DNA from: Alphaproteobacteria bacterium
GTDB taxonomy: Bacteria > Pseudomonadota > Alphaproteobacteria > Micavibrionales > Micavibrionaceae
Length of the DNA: 64,000 bases
Direction: 5' to 3'
Assembly (NCBI GenBank): GCA_009995045.1
Contig: JAACQG010000015.1
Span: forward strand, 43,674 to 107,673
In this document: positions 1-8,266 of the stretch, one piece after another
How positions within the stretch are numbered: position 1 is the first letter of the stretch
Layout: each line of letters starts with the position of its first letter
Notes under the pieces: model-generated
Told to the model about the DNA's origin: nothing
What the model saw: the letters and a program-made list of their open reading frames with translations, nothing else
Databases searched by the model: none
Translations under genes and position numbers: made by a program

Positions 1-1
1 G

Positions 2-310
2 CTCGTTGCTGTCGTGTTTTTAATCATATCGGGTTATGCATGGCTCATGACGCAATTTACGCAACCCATGGCCGCGCTAATCACAGCAGCGTTCATAATG
101 GGGGCAGCTGTCATATCAGCGCTTACTGGTGTTTTAATAGCTAAAAGTAAAAAACAGCCAGAGGTGCATACGGATGAACTTGCTGAATTAACCGGCATCA
201 TTACCGACCTACTTGGTGAAGAACTAGCACAGCCGATCATCGACAACCCAAAAACAGCAGTGCTTTTAGCCAGCGCAGCAGGATTCGTAGCAGGCGATCG
301 CCTGAATTAA
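2..310 (+). CDS. membrane protein fragment, 5' end outside window
   Basis: The reading frame is open from base 2, so the gene probably begins upstream; a GTG at position 14 is the first possible internal start. The visible part has two hydrophobic stretches (about residues 1-15 and 24-46 of the fragment), then a basic SKKQ turn and an acidic helix, ending with a short small-residue helix (LLASAAGFVAGD). The layout of two membrane helices and a charged tail resembles small holin-like or stress-induced inner-membrane proteins of proteobacteria. That resemblance is only by pattern, and I do not assign a family. It lies 65 bp upstream of the entericidin-like gene on the same strand. Confidence 0.6.
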   Translation, partial: LVAVVFLIISGYAWLMTQFTQPMAALITAAFIMGAAVISALTGVLIAKSKKQPEVHTDELAELTGIITDLLGEELAQPIIDNPKTAVLLASAAGFVAGDRLN

Positions 311-375
311 TTTGGAACCATTTACCAAGGCTACACATTAGTAAAATATAACTAACTCAAAAGGAGACTATAACC

Positions 376-513
376 ATGAAAAACTCAAAGCTTTTAACAC
401 TCACTCTTCTATCACTCGGCGTAATCTCACTCGGCGCGTGTAATACACTCGACGGCGCTGGTCAAGATATTGAGCAAGCAGGTGAATCTGTACAGAGCGC
501 CGCTTCTAAGTAA
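376..513 (+). CDS. entericidin-like small lipoprotein
   Basis: This 45-residue protein has a classic lipoprotein signal: MKNSKLL, a hydrophobic core, then the lipobox LGAC with Cys22 as the lipidated residue. The mature part, NTLDGAGQDIEQAGESVQ, matches the entericidin A/B family pattern (NT..G.G.DI..AGE.I). Entericidins are small membrane lipoproteins linked to envelope stress and, in enterobacteria, to a toxin/antidote pair. A good ribosome site (AAGGAGA at 361-367) precedes the ATG. The next small gene starts only 10 bp downstream, so the two are probably co-transcribed. Family assignment is confident; physiological role here is inferred. Confidence 0.88.
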   Translation: MKNSKLLTLTLLSLGVISLGACNTLDGAGQDIEQAGESVQSAASK

Positions 514-523
514 GAGGTGAGCC

Positions 524-667
524 ATGAACAATAAAGGTCTACTAACCGTAATCGCAGTTGTTCTTATTGGAATACTAACAATATTGGCTATCCAAGCCAG
601 CAAAGACTCTCCAGCAGAGCAAGTTGCAGATAGCGTAAGTAACATTGCTGAAAACATTAGCAATTAG
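524..667 (+). CDS. 47-residue single-helix membrane peptide
   Basis: A short ORF (MNNKGLLTVIAVVLIGILTI...) with one strong transmembrane helix at residues 5-22 and a 24-residue polar tail containing SPAEQVADSVSNIAENI. The spacing from the entericidin-like gene (10 bp), a GAGGTGA ribosome site just before the ATG, and the terminator directly after it support a real bicistronic unit. The tail AEQVADSV..IAENI resembles the amphipathic tail of entericidin-type peptides. It may be a partner peptide of the upstream lipoprotein; this is inference and no named family is claimed. Confidence 0.7.
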   Translation: MNNKGLLTVIAVVLIGILTILAIQASKDSPAEQVADSVSNIAENISN

Positions 668-690
668 AAAAAACATAAGTATATTTTTTA

Positions 691-719
691 AAAGCCTGCC
701 AATAGTGCAGGCTTTTTTA
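691..719 (+). terminator. Rho-independent terminator
   Basis: The inverted repeat AAAGCCTGC / GCAGGCTTT with a 7-nt loop is followed by a T-run. It closes the small-peptide unit at 376-667. Confidence 0.85.
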
Positions 720-786
720 TTATGCAAACGATAAATATAACGGCATAATCATTGGCTAAGTTTAAGACAAAAAAGGATTTAGCATT

Positions 787-1047
787 ATGTCTGAAGTAGA
801 ATGGAAAGTACAAAAACTCTGTACAGATATTGGCGATTACGAACTCATCGTTGAGCAACAAAAGCGTGATTGGCAATGTGATCAATCATCACAATCATGG
901 AAATGGGTTGTTGTTTTTCATGGATCAATAGTCGCAAGTGGCAGCGTAAACGACGCGGAAGAGGCAAAACGTTACGCTGAGCAAAACGTACCCAAAAACG
1001 TAGAACAAAGCGCAAATGATTGCGCCAGCTGCGCAGAAGGCGAGTAG
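787..1047 (+). CDS. small hypothetical protein, Cys-containing C-terminus
   Basis: An 86-residue soluble protein with no signal peptide. Its centre (WKWVVVFHGSIVASGSVNDAEEAKRYAE) looks like a small alpha/beta domain: two strands followed by a helix, similar in look to short DUF2188-type domains, although I do not recognise it firmly. The C-terminal tail carries a CASC motif (Cys-X2-Cys) that could bind a metal or form a disulfide. It is monocistronic, flanked by terminators at 691-719 and 1086-1114. An AAAAAGGA ribosome site precedes the ATG. Confidence 0.7.
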   Translation: MSEVEWKVQKLCTDIGDYELIVEQQKRDWQCDQSSQSWKWVVVFHGSIVASGSVNDAEEAKRYAEQNVPKNVEQSANDCASCAEGE

Positions 1048-1085
1048 TATAGTCATACATACATCATCTAAAGGCCGAACATAAA

Positions 1086-1114
1086 AAAAGCCGCCCAATT
1101 GAGAGGCGGCTTTT
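1086..1114. terminator. bidirectional terminator between convergent genes
   Basis: AAAAGCCGCC / GGCGGCTTTT stem with a 9-nt loop. A-tract on the left and T-tract on the right let it serve both the plus-strand gene ending at 1047 and the minus-strand gene ending at 1141. Confidence 0.85.
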
Positions 1115-1140
1115 ATAATATTTAAAACTGTATATACGAA

Positions 1141-1692
1141 TTAATTATAACGCTCTTGTTCAGCATTCTCTGGCTTGGTCATCTCAATATAGCCTTTTTT
1201 CCATTCATTAAGCTCAATCACGTTATTGTCGTTTAGATCAAGCTTCTGAAAGCCGACATTGATAAATTCAGATGCAGATAGGCCATCTTTATTCTTATCA
1301 AACAAGATCAACGCAGATTCTTTATAGAACTCGTTATATGTGTATGTCGTAACCTCTGTAGTGCCATCATCATTATAATCGACAAATTTATACGTTTCTT
1401 GTTCCATTGGGGTAATGGTGAAAACGCTTTTCCTATCCCATTCAATGTTGTCTATAACTTCATTGCCATCGCGGTCAAATGAATAGAAAAGCTTCTCACC
1501 GACTTCAGGCTTGGAATAAATGCCATCTTTATTGGTATCAAACGCAGAAAAATCAATTTGATTAATGCCTTCGACATCTTGCGCTTCAACGATCGTCTGC
1601 GTAGTAACCTTCGTGGTTTCTGCTTGAACGCTAAAGGGCAGGGCGCATGCAACACATGCCGCCGATGTTAAAAGTGTTTTTGAAATATTCAT
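1141..1692 (-). CDS. secreted EF-hand calcium-binding protein
   Basis: A 183-residue protein with an N-terminal signal peptide (MNISKTLLTSAACVACALPFSVQAE, cleavage after VQA). The mature part holds paired EF-hand loops: DTNKDGIYSKPE, DRDGNEVIDNIEW, DKNKDGLSASEF and DLNDNNVIELNEW. Each has Asp at loop position 1 and an acidic residue at position 12 or close to it. The start at 1692 was chosen over the longer frame because it gives the signal peptide and has an AAAGGAGAT ribosome site. Likely periplasmic or exported calcium-binding protein; partner unknown. It is transcribed divergently from the PRC-barrel gene at 1873. Confidence 0.88.
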   Translation of the reverse strand: MNISKTLLTSAACVACALPFSVQAETTKVTTQTIVEAQDVEGINQIDFSAFDTNKDGIYSKPEVGEKLFYSFDRDGNEVIDNIEWDRKSVFTITPMEQETYKFVDYNDDGTTEVTTYTYNEFYKESALILFDKNKDGLSASEFINVGFQKLDLNDNNVIELNEWKKGYIEMTKPENAEQERYN

Positions 1693-1872
1693 TGTAAATC
1701 TCCTTTGAGGATTGTGGTTGTGTATATCAAACGCATCAGCACACGCTAAGTTCCCACCCTTGCCATTTGGAACGCTTTCGACCTTTGATGCGTTCGTATA
1801 GTTAAGTACAGACATTTAATAAATCGTAGTGTCCTTATTTATTGATAAATAATAATAAGAAAGAAAATAGAT

Positions 1873-2886
1873 ATGTTTAGTAATGACCCAAGAATTGATC
1901 CCAATAACGCGAATGTCGTAGGCGCCAGTGAATTACGCCAGCCCTATACACGTCGTGCCATTCACGCGATTTTAGGGTTTGCGTTTGCTTTGGTTGTTAT
2001 CGGCGCAATCGTTGGCTGGTTCTTCTTCTCCCCATCAAATGATAACGAGGATACCGCCCCCTCTAACCAGCAAACGCAGCAACTCGCGGTAAATTCACAA
2101 ATGCCGGGCAATGACTACAGCGAAGGGTCAGGGCGCAGCGCGGTCTATAATTTCTTTTATAAAATGTTTGGCGGTATCGAAGATGGCTTAGAAGACAGTC
2201 CGCATAACCTTAAAAATGTTGAACACGTCCAAAATGCTGGCTTAGGGCCCCTGCAAACAAAAGGCGACAGTCCTACAATCACGTTAGATAGAATAGCAGA
2301 GCGCAGAGCTGCATATATAAATGCCCAAAACCAAGACGAATATAGACACTCGGTAAGAGACGTTGTAGGCAGTGAAGTCTATGGCGTTAATGGTGAAAAA
2401 GCGGGATCAATTTTTGACATTCTGGTCAACAAAGAAACAGGCCAAGCGCGCGCTATCATCGTTAATGATGACGATGCCAGATACGAACGTGATTTAACCG
2501 CAATCGGTTTTAAAAATGTTATAAAGCAACAATCTGACGGTGACGTATCTGTGACGATGGCGGAGGAAAAAGTTGAAGACAAACCTGACTATAATTATTC
2601 CTCAATTGAAGATACAAATTATGTAAGCCTTCGCAATCTTTACGATGGACAGCTCATAGACTTTGAAGGCAATGTAACAGGGCAAATTGATGCGGTTATC
2701 TATGAAAACGCAGAAGCACAGAATGTTTATTTCACATTGCGCGCAACATTAGCGCAAGCATTAGGAGCCAGAACATTCGCCCTGCCATTTGACGAGGTAA
2801 ACATCATCGAAAGCGCCGATGGCTATGATATTAAGCTCACAAAAGAGCAAACGCTTGCCCTCGCACAGCACTTAACAAAAGAATGA
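1873..2886 (+). CDS. PRC-barrel domain membrane protein
   Basis: A 337-residue protein with one transmembrane helix at about residues 29-51 (HAILGFAFALVVIGAIVGWF) and a large exported part. Two PRC-barrel-like units follow: one at about residues 162-225 (VVGSEVYGVNGEKAGSIFDI) and a second at about 250-320 (LRNLYDGQLIDFEGNVTGQI). PRC barrels are small beta domains found in RimM, photosynthetic reaction-centre H subunits and many alphaproteobacterial envelope proteins; their role in the latter is unclear. The gene lies 6 bp upstream of the DUF2254 gene, so both are likely co-transcribed. Confidence 0.82.
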   Translation: MFSNDPRIDPNNANVVGASELRQPYTRRAIHAILGFAFALVVIGAIVGWFFFSPSNDNEDTAPSNQQTQQLAVNSQMPGNDYSEGSGRSAVYNFFYKMFGGIEDGLEDSPHNLKNVEHVQNAGLGPLQTKGDSPTITLDRIAERRAAYINAQNQDEYRHSVRDVVGSEVYGVNGEKAGSIFDILVNKETGQARAIIVNDDDARYERDLTAIGFKNVIKQQSDGDVSVTMAEEKVEDKPDYNYSSIEDTNYVSLRNLYDGQLIDFEGNVTGQIDAVIYENAEAQNVYFTLRATLAQALGARTFALPFDEVNIIESADGYDIKLTKEQTLALAQHLTKE

Positions 2887-2892
2887 TAATGC

Positions 2893-4215
2893 ATGTTATT
2901 AAAGATATATAATTACTGGCAATTGCTAAAAAGTAACCTTTGGTTTGTACCGGCAGCATTTTGCATAGGATTTTTAGCATTCACCGCCAGTTTATATTAT
3001 GTCGAAATCACGTATCTGCATGATTTAGAATACCCAAGCTTTCTATTCCAAGGCTCAACAGATGATGCAAAATCAGTAACCATCGCGCTAATGTCTGCCA
3101 TGATAACAATGGCCACACTCGCAATATCGATCACAATGGTTGTGTTATCATTAGCCGCATCGCAATTAGGGCCGCGCTTAATCCGAAGCTTCATGAGCGA
3201 TCAAAAAACAAAAGATTTTATCGGGCTGTTTTTCGGCGCGGTTATGGCGTGTTTCGTTTTGACCATTATCCTGCATTCACGCGGATCTCAAATGGTTACG
3301 CCGCAACTGACGATATCTGTGGTCTTTGTAATATGTGCAATAAATCTATTCATATTCTTAGGTTTTGTGCACCATGTCGCGCAATCAAGCATTGCCGACA
3401 ACGTCATATTAAAAGTCTCGAATGATCTGAAATCGGCTCTAAACCGCTTAACAAAAGACATCATAAAAAAACGTTATGAAGCTTCTAAAGATAACGGCGA
3501 ATGGCCGAAAGATTTTGAGCAAATGAGCACACGCATCGTGTTTGAGCGATCCGGTTATGTTCAAAATATTGATTACGATGCGATCATGGATATTGCATGC
3601 AATCATGACTTACGTGTAAGGGTGGACTTCAAGGCTGGCCGTTATATCGTAGAAGGTGAAGACGGATTACGTATTTATTCGAAGGTGAAGGATAAAACGG
3701 ATGATATTGAAAAACGCATCAAAAACACATTCATCATCGGAAATCAGCACACCGCAACACAAGATATAAGCTATTCAATCCGTCACCTCGTCGAAATTGC
3801 CATCCGCGCGTTATCGCCTGGGATTAACGACAGCTTCACAGCAATGAGCGTTTTGGATCACCTGTCTGGCGCGCTCGCCATTTTATTCGAAAAAGAAACA
3901 CCCGCCGAAGATTTTTATGATGATGAGGGCATAAAACGTATGCACGCAAAGCAAAGCGATGAAGCAGACATCATCCTCAGCGCATTTGATCAAATACGTT
4001 TTCACGGGCGCGGAACCCCAAGTATGATTCGCCATCTGCTAAAGAAATTTAAACCAATGGCCGAACTCGCGAAAGACAAAGCAACAAAAACAGCGATTAT
4101 AAAACAATTAAACGCCATCGCCCACGATCTAAAAACAATGAACGATTCAGAACCTGATATTGAAGACCTCCGCATCGCAACAGATGAACTCATCGCAGCA
4201 TTGAAACAAGAGTAA
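2893..4215 (+). CDS. DUF2254 family integral membrane protein
   Basis: A 440-residue protein with four predicted membrane helices in the first half (about residues 16-38, 60-88, 110-128 and 138-160), then a long soluble C-terminal domain. The features RHLVEIAIRALSPGINDSFTAM and ASQLGPRLIRSFMSD are typical of the DUF2254 family, whose biochemical role is not established. It follows the PRC-barrel gene by 6 bp, which suggests an envelope function in a shared operon. Confidence 0.85.
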   Translation: MLLKIYNYWQLLKSNLWFVPAAFCIGFLAFTASLYYVEITYLHDLEYPSFLFQGSTDDAKSVTIALMSAMITMATLAISITMVVLSLAASQLGPRLIRSFMSDQKTKDFIGLFFGAVMACFVLTIILHSRGSQMVTPQLTISVVFVICAINLFIFLGFVHHVAQSSIADNVILKVSNDLKSALNRLTKDIIKKRYEASKDNGEWPKDFEQMSTRIVFERSGYVQNIDYDAIMDIACNHDLRVRVDFKAGRYIVEGEDGLRIYSKVKDKTDDIEKRIKNTFIIGNQHTATQDISYSIRHLVEIAIRALSPGINDSFTAMSVLDHLSGALAILFEKETPAEDFYDDEGIKRMHAKQSDEADIILSAFDQIRFHGRGTPSMIRHLLKKFKPMAELAKDKATKTAIIKQLNAIAHDLKTMNDSEPDIEDLRIATDELIAALKQE

Positions 4216-4263
4216 TATCTGCCCATAAACATTGTGCAACGCTTTAGGAAAAAGTATCCTGAC

Positions 4264-4279
4264 TGGCACATATCTTGCA
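4264..4279 (+). promoter_or_regulatory. sigma-54 (RpoN) promoter of the lectin-flagellin gene
   Basis: TGGCAC, five bases, TTGCA: the -24 GG and -12 GC are exactly 10 bases apart, and every core base fits the sigma-54 consensus. It ends 37 bp before the flagellin start, a normal leader length. Sigma-54 control of flagellins is well established in Caulobacter and relatives. Confidence 0.85.
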
Positions 4280-4316
4280 AATATATGGGCGTGTATATTT
4301 TACTCATCGGTAAGCA

Positions 4317-5681
4317 ATGATTAGCAAATTCGGAAATATTTTATCAGGAACACAAGATGCTATCTTGCAATCCATTAAGCGCACCCAAGGGCTCGTTGAT
4401 AAAGTGCAGCTAACGCTGGCATCCGGTAAGGATGTAAACCGTGCGATTGATAATCCTCAAAATTTCTTCACATCCCGCACTCTCACAAGCGAAGCCGATG
4501 ATTTAAGGGGGCTTTTAGACGGCATCACTACAAGCATCCGCACCATCCAAGAGGCAGATACGGGCGCAAATGCCATCCTACAATTAATCGACCAGGCCGA
4601 TGCCCTATTAGATGAAGCACTTACTGAATTATATTCAGATCCTGAAATCACAAGCCTCGTCGCAGAATTAACACCAGCCGATATCTCGGCAATTTTAGCC
4701 GACAACCCTGGCATTACATACTCCAGCGACAGCGAGAGCTTCTATCAAGTGGTCACGGCGAATGCCAATTGGAATACAGCAAATGCCAACGCGCAAAGCG
4801 CAACATTAATCGAGCCGTCCACCGTATCCGGTGTTGCAGGAGTGACGGGGCATCTCGCTGTTATCACCTCACAAGAAGAAAATGATTATATCAATGCTCT
4901 ATCACCGAACAATACGTGGATCGGTGGAAGCGACCAAACCGTGGAAGGAGAATGGCGCTGGGTTGGAGGCTCTGAAGATGGGCAACAATTCTGGCAAGGC
5001 GGCACAGGGGGCAGCGCAGTAAACGGCGCGTATGAAAACTGGCGCAGCGGTGAGCCAAATAACTCCGGCAACGAAGACGGCGTTCATCTCCGCCCAGACG
5101 GGGCTTGGAATGATCAAGGGGTTGGGTCGAGTTATGATTACGTAATTGAGTGGGACTCAAGCCTTTTCGTCAACGAAGACCACCCAGAACTGGCTGAACG
5201 CGCAAGAGAATACCAAAGCCAGTACCTTGATATCATGGAGCAAATAGACTTTTTGGCAAAAGATACGCAATTTCGCGGTTTGGGCTTATTAAACAGCGAG
5301 CATTTAAGAACTGATTTCAACGTACTGCGCACTAGCACATTAATCAGCGAGGGGATCGACGCAACGTCCTTGGGCTTGGGCCTTGCAAATAATAACTTTT
5401 TAACACTCGCAGGGCTAAGCGCAGCCCGTGAGGAAATCGATATCGCCCGCGAAACGTTGCGCAGCTACGCAGGCTCTCTTCAGGTGGATCTCGGCATCAT
5501 CACCGCTCGTCAAGATTTCACGCAAATCAATATTAACACGCATAGAGCGGGGGCTGATGACCTTGTGGTCGCCGACCAAAACGAAAAAGGAGCAGAGTTG
5601 CTTGCGCTTCAAACGCGACAACAATTACAATTTCAAGCATTAAGCCTATCCAGCGCCGATCCAATCGCCGATCTTTTATAA
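4317..5681 (+). CDS. flagellin with an inserted C-type lectin-like domain
   Basis: A 454-residue protein. Residues 1-115 form a flagellin N-terminal D0/D1 helix pair (ILQSIKRTQGLVDKVQ, LASGKDVNRAIDNPQNFF, heptad hydrophobics). Residues about 300-454 form the flagellin C-terminal helices, ending LSLSSADPIADLL. In place of the usual variable domain sits a C-type-lectin-like fold at about residues 140-285: GHLAVITSQEENDYI, WIGGSDQTVEGEWRW, the EPN calcium/mannose-type motif at 246-248 and the WND motif at 264-266, then YVIEW. No cysteines are needed for the fold in bacterial versions. A sigma-54 promoter lies upstream. No other flagellar gene is adjacent, so this is an orphan filament gene. The start codon has only a weak ribosome site (GGTAAG). 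Confidence 0.88.
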   Translation: MISKFGNILSGTQDAILQSIKRTQGLVDKVQLTLASGKDVNRAIDNPQNFFTSRTLTSEADDLRGLLDGITTSIRTIQEADTGANAILQLIDQADALLDEALTELYSDPEITSLVAELTPADISAILADNPGITYSSDSESFYQVVTANANWNTANANAQSATLIEPSTVSGVAGVTGHLAVITSQEENDYINALSPNNTWIGGSDQTVEGEWRWVGGSEDGQQFWQGGTGGSAVNGAYENWRSGEPNNSGNEDGVHLRPDGAWNDQGVGSSYDYVIEWDSSLFVNEDHPELAERAREYQSQYLDIMEQIDFLAKDTQFRGLGLLNSEHLRTDFNVLRTSTLISEGIDATSLGLGLANNNFLTLAGLSAAREEIDIARETLRSYAGSLQVDLGIITARQDFTQININTHRAGADDLVVADQNEKGAELLALQTRQQLQFQALSLSSADPIADLL

Positions 5682-5773
5682 AAATCTCCACACAATTGTA
5701 CTCAAGCCACCAAAAACTATAATATTAAGAATTATCACATATGATACAATCAAGACGAGTTAAGGGAGCTTTG

Positions 5774-6181
5774 ATGGCGAAAGTAATAAAAAACGAAGAC
5801 GATCAAAATTATAAAGTACTTTTGGTCGAGGACGAAGCCGCCGACGTTATTTTAGGGAAAAACCGTATATTGGATATATGGCCCGACGCCACGATTATAT
5901 CCGTCCAATCAATCGGTGAGGCGTACAGCGCATATTCAAAACATAATTTTAATCTCATTCTGTTGGACTTAAACCTCCCTGATGCATATGGCGCAGCCGC
6001 AGTGCAAGAGGTCAGAAGCTTTAACAAGGGGACGCCGATTGTTGTTTTAACGGGAATGGGTACGGACATGACTGTTAACCAGGCAATTAAGCTCGGCGCA
6101 AACCACGTGGTATTGAAATCTCAAATCATGAACGATGATTTCAAAAACATACTAGAGCAACACGTAGTAGAAACATTTTAA
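5774..6181 (+). CDS. single-domain response regulator receiver
   Basis: A 135-residue CheY-like receiver without output domain. The acidic pocket is E19/D20, the phosphoacceptor is Asp65 in LLDLNLPD, with Thr93 (VLTG) and Lys115 (VLKSQ) as switch residues. The LLDLNLPDAYG signature resembles the Rcp1-like receivers that pair with phytochrome-type kinases. The start at 5774 was chosen over an in-frame ATG at 5741 because AAGGGAG sits 5 nt upstream. The histidine kinase follows 72 bp downstream and is the obvious candidate partner (inference from position). Confidence 0.88.
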   Translation: MAKVIKNEDDQNYKVLLVEDEAADVILGKNRILDIWPDATIISVQSIGEAYSAYSKHNFNLILLDLNLPDAYGAAAVQEVRSFNKGTPIVVLTGMGTDMTVNQAIKLGANHVVLKSQIMNDDFKNILEQHVVETF

Positions 6182-6253
6182 TTTCTCTTTCATAATAGCA
6201 TTTAAAGATATAATTGCGCTCATCATCAAATGATGACGATAAGGGGACATTGA

Positions 6254-6979
6254 ATGGCGGCCACGGAAAAGTTAGAAAGCGAAATCGATAATGCGCAGCT
6301 AGTCTTAAATGAATACGCTGATTTCGCGTATACCGTGTCCCATGATTTAAGCGCGCCCCTACGTCATATCAAAGAATTCGCGCGGCTTTTAATCGCATCA
6401 CGCGCAGATCAACTCAACGAAGAAGAACGTGAATACGCAGACTATCTGCAGAAATCCTTAGAACGCGTGGATAAAATGCAACAGGGCTTATTGGCGTTCT
6501 CTCGGGTGAACACGCGCAGCCAGTCCAGCGAAAGCATCAATACAAATGAGCTAATAGCCAATGTACTATGCAGCCTAGAAGGTGAAATCACCGAATTAAA
6601 TCCTTCTATTAACCACGGCGAAATGCCAGAGATTTATGGCGACCCATCACAAATTCATACTGTATTCTTGAGCATAATTGATAACGCCATAAAATTTCAT
6701 AAAGAGGGAAGCGCGCGCGAAATATCAATAGATGCAAAAAGCAAAAGCGACAAAGTTATATTCACAATCCGCGACAATGGCATCGGCATGCAGGAAAAAT
6801 TTTGCACGGAAGTATTTCGCATGTTTCGAATGCTCCACCCTGCCGGTAAATTCGCAGGACATGGCGTAGGGTTAACACTCGCTAAAAAAATCATTGAACG
6901 CCACGGCGGAGAAATTAACATTAAATCAAGCCCTAATGAATGGACTGAGGTTACGTTCTCTCTGCCGCAAAAGCCTTAG
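6254..6979 (+). CDS. sensor-less histidine kinase (HisKA + HATPase_c)
   Basis: A 241-residue kinase core only. The H-box has His30 in YTVSHDLSAPLRHI, the N-box has Asn144 in IIDNAIKFH, G1 is DNGIGM (174-179) and G2 is GHGVGL (202-207). The H-box style and the short, membrane-free N-terminus match phytochrome-type and cyanobacterial soluble kinases, but there is no PAS, GAF or transmembrane sensor. It must therefore receive its signal through a partner protein or act as a phosphotransfer hub. It lies between receivers at 5774 and 7141 on the same strand. Confidence 0.88.
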   Translation: MAATEKLESEIDNAQLVLNEYADFAYTVSHDLSAPLRHIKEFARLLIASRADQLNEEEREYADYLQKSLERVDKMQQGLLAFSRVNTRSQSSESINTNELIANVLCSLEGEITELNPSINHGEMPEIYGDPSQIHTVFLSIIDNAIKFHKEGSAREISIDAKSKSDKVIFTIRDNGIGMQEKFCTEVFRMFRMLHPAGKFAGHGVGLTLAKKIIERHGGEINIKSSPNEWTEVTFSLPQKP

Positions 6980-7140
6980 TCAGAGCCTGCATACAAAATA
7001 TAAATCTCTGGCGACTTTTCAAAAACGCACATAAAATAAAACTATAAACACACAGATATTATCTATGTGCTCTGCATAAATGCGTAAAAAAATCGGAACA
7101 TGATCCGAACAAAAAAAACTTGCTTTATGGGGGAATAAAT

Positions 7141-8100
7141 ATGGGCAATCTTACTATTTTACATGTTGAAGATGACGCAACAGACGCGGTCATCTTTAAA
7201 GAAGCTTTAAGCCGCAATGCTGGAAGCAAAGAGGTTTTCGCTATCACTCGTGTTGAAACTATGGGCGCCGCCATTAAGGAAGTCTATAGCAACGAATACA
7301 GCGCCGTATTGCTTGATCTCAACCTGCCGGATTTGCGCGGGATCGATAATGTGAAATGCCTGCGCGCAGAAAACCCGTTAGTGCCAATTGTCGTCCTGAC
7401 AAGCGTAGACAGTGACAATTGGGCCAATGAAGTTCTGGAAGCGGGCGCGCAAGAATACCTCGTAAAAGGTCATTGCACCGGCCAAATATTAAGCCGTGTC
7501 ATACAATCATCAATCAGCCGTAAAAAAATCGAAAACAAATTATTTGAACAAGCCCATTATGATGAATTAACGGGGCTGCCCAATAAATTGTTTTTCCGAG
7601 ACACCCTCAACGCCTCGCTCGCACGCGCTAAAAGAAGAAAAAACCAAGAAGCCTTTTTCTTCATGGATATTGAAAATTTCAAAACCATCAACCGCACATT
7701 TGGCGAAGATCTCGGCAATTGTCTCCTAAAAGAGGTCGCAAAACGTATCAAAGACAATCTTCGGGAATGTGACTTCATCGCGCGCTATGAAGGTGACACA
7801 TTCGCAATCCACCTCGACAATGAAAATGACGAAAAAATCAAAAGCCGCTGTATGCTGGTTGCACAAAAGATACAAAATTTTATGCAAGACCCTTTCGAGC
7901 TTCAAGGCAGCAATATACGCGTATCTGTTAATATCGCCATGGCGCTCTACCCTGAATGCGGGCAGGAGTTTGATCAAATCATGGGCAATGTCGAAGTCGC
8001 GATGCATTTTCTAAAGGTTAATAACAAAACCAAATTCTGCTTCACAAAAAACCTCCATGATCACTTCATGGATAAAGACACAAAAACAGCCAAAAAATAA
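7141..8100 (+). CDS. receiver protein with degenerate GGDEF domain
   Basis: A 319-residue two-domain protein. The receiver (residues 1-125) has the acidic pair E10/D11, phosphoacceptor Asp59 in LLDLNLPD and Lys109. A diguanylate-cyclase fold follows (about residues 138-310: HYDELTGLPNKLFF, MDIENFKTIN). The active-site GGDEF signature is replaced by EGDTF at 217-221, so cyclase activity is unlikely; it may act as a c-di-GMP or GTP sensor or a scaffold. The ATG at 7141 was preferred over a TTG at 7120 because GGGGGA precedes it. A paralogue faces it at 8267-9232. Confidence 0.85.
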   Translation: MGNLTILHVEDDATDAVIFKEALSRNAGSKEVFAITRVETMGAAIKEVYSNEYSAVLLDLNLPDLRGIDNVKCLRAENPLVPIVVLTSVDSDNWANEVLEAGAQEYLVKGHCTGQILSRVIQSSISRKKIENKLFEQAHYDELTGLPNKLFFRDTLNASLARAKRRKNQEAFFFMDIENFKTINRTFGEDLGNCLLKEVAKRIKDNLRECDFIARYEGDTFAIHLDNENDEKIKSRCMLVAQKIQNFMQDPFELQGSNIRVSVNIAMALYPECGQEFDQIMGNVEVAMHFLKVNNKTKFCFTKNLHDHFMDKDTKTAKK

Positions 8101-8266
8101 TGCCATCGAACAAATAAAAAAAAGGGACGCTCTGCTGAAGGTAGAACGCCCCTATAGTTCGGAGTGTGTGCATGGCTAGTAGTAGAAGACTACGCAGTAA
8201 ACGCAATTGATCGGACGTGAGCTTAAAGGAGAAAAGAATCGCCAACCAATCGCGTATTCAAAATAA

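Noticed and set aside
8104-8160. Hairpin-like GGGACGCTCT / AGAACGCCCC after the receiver-GGDEF gene, considered as a terminator
   Set aside because: Two mismatches inside a 10-bp stem and no T-run.
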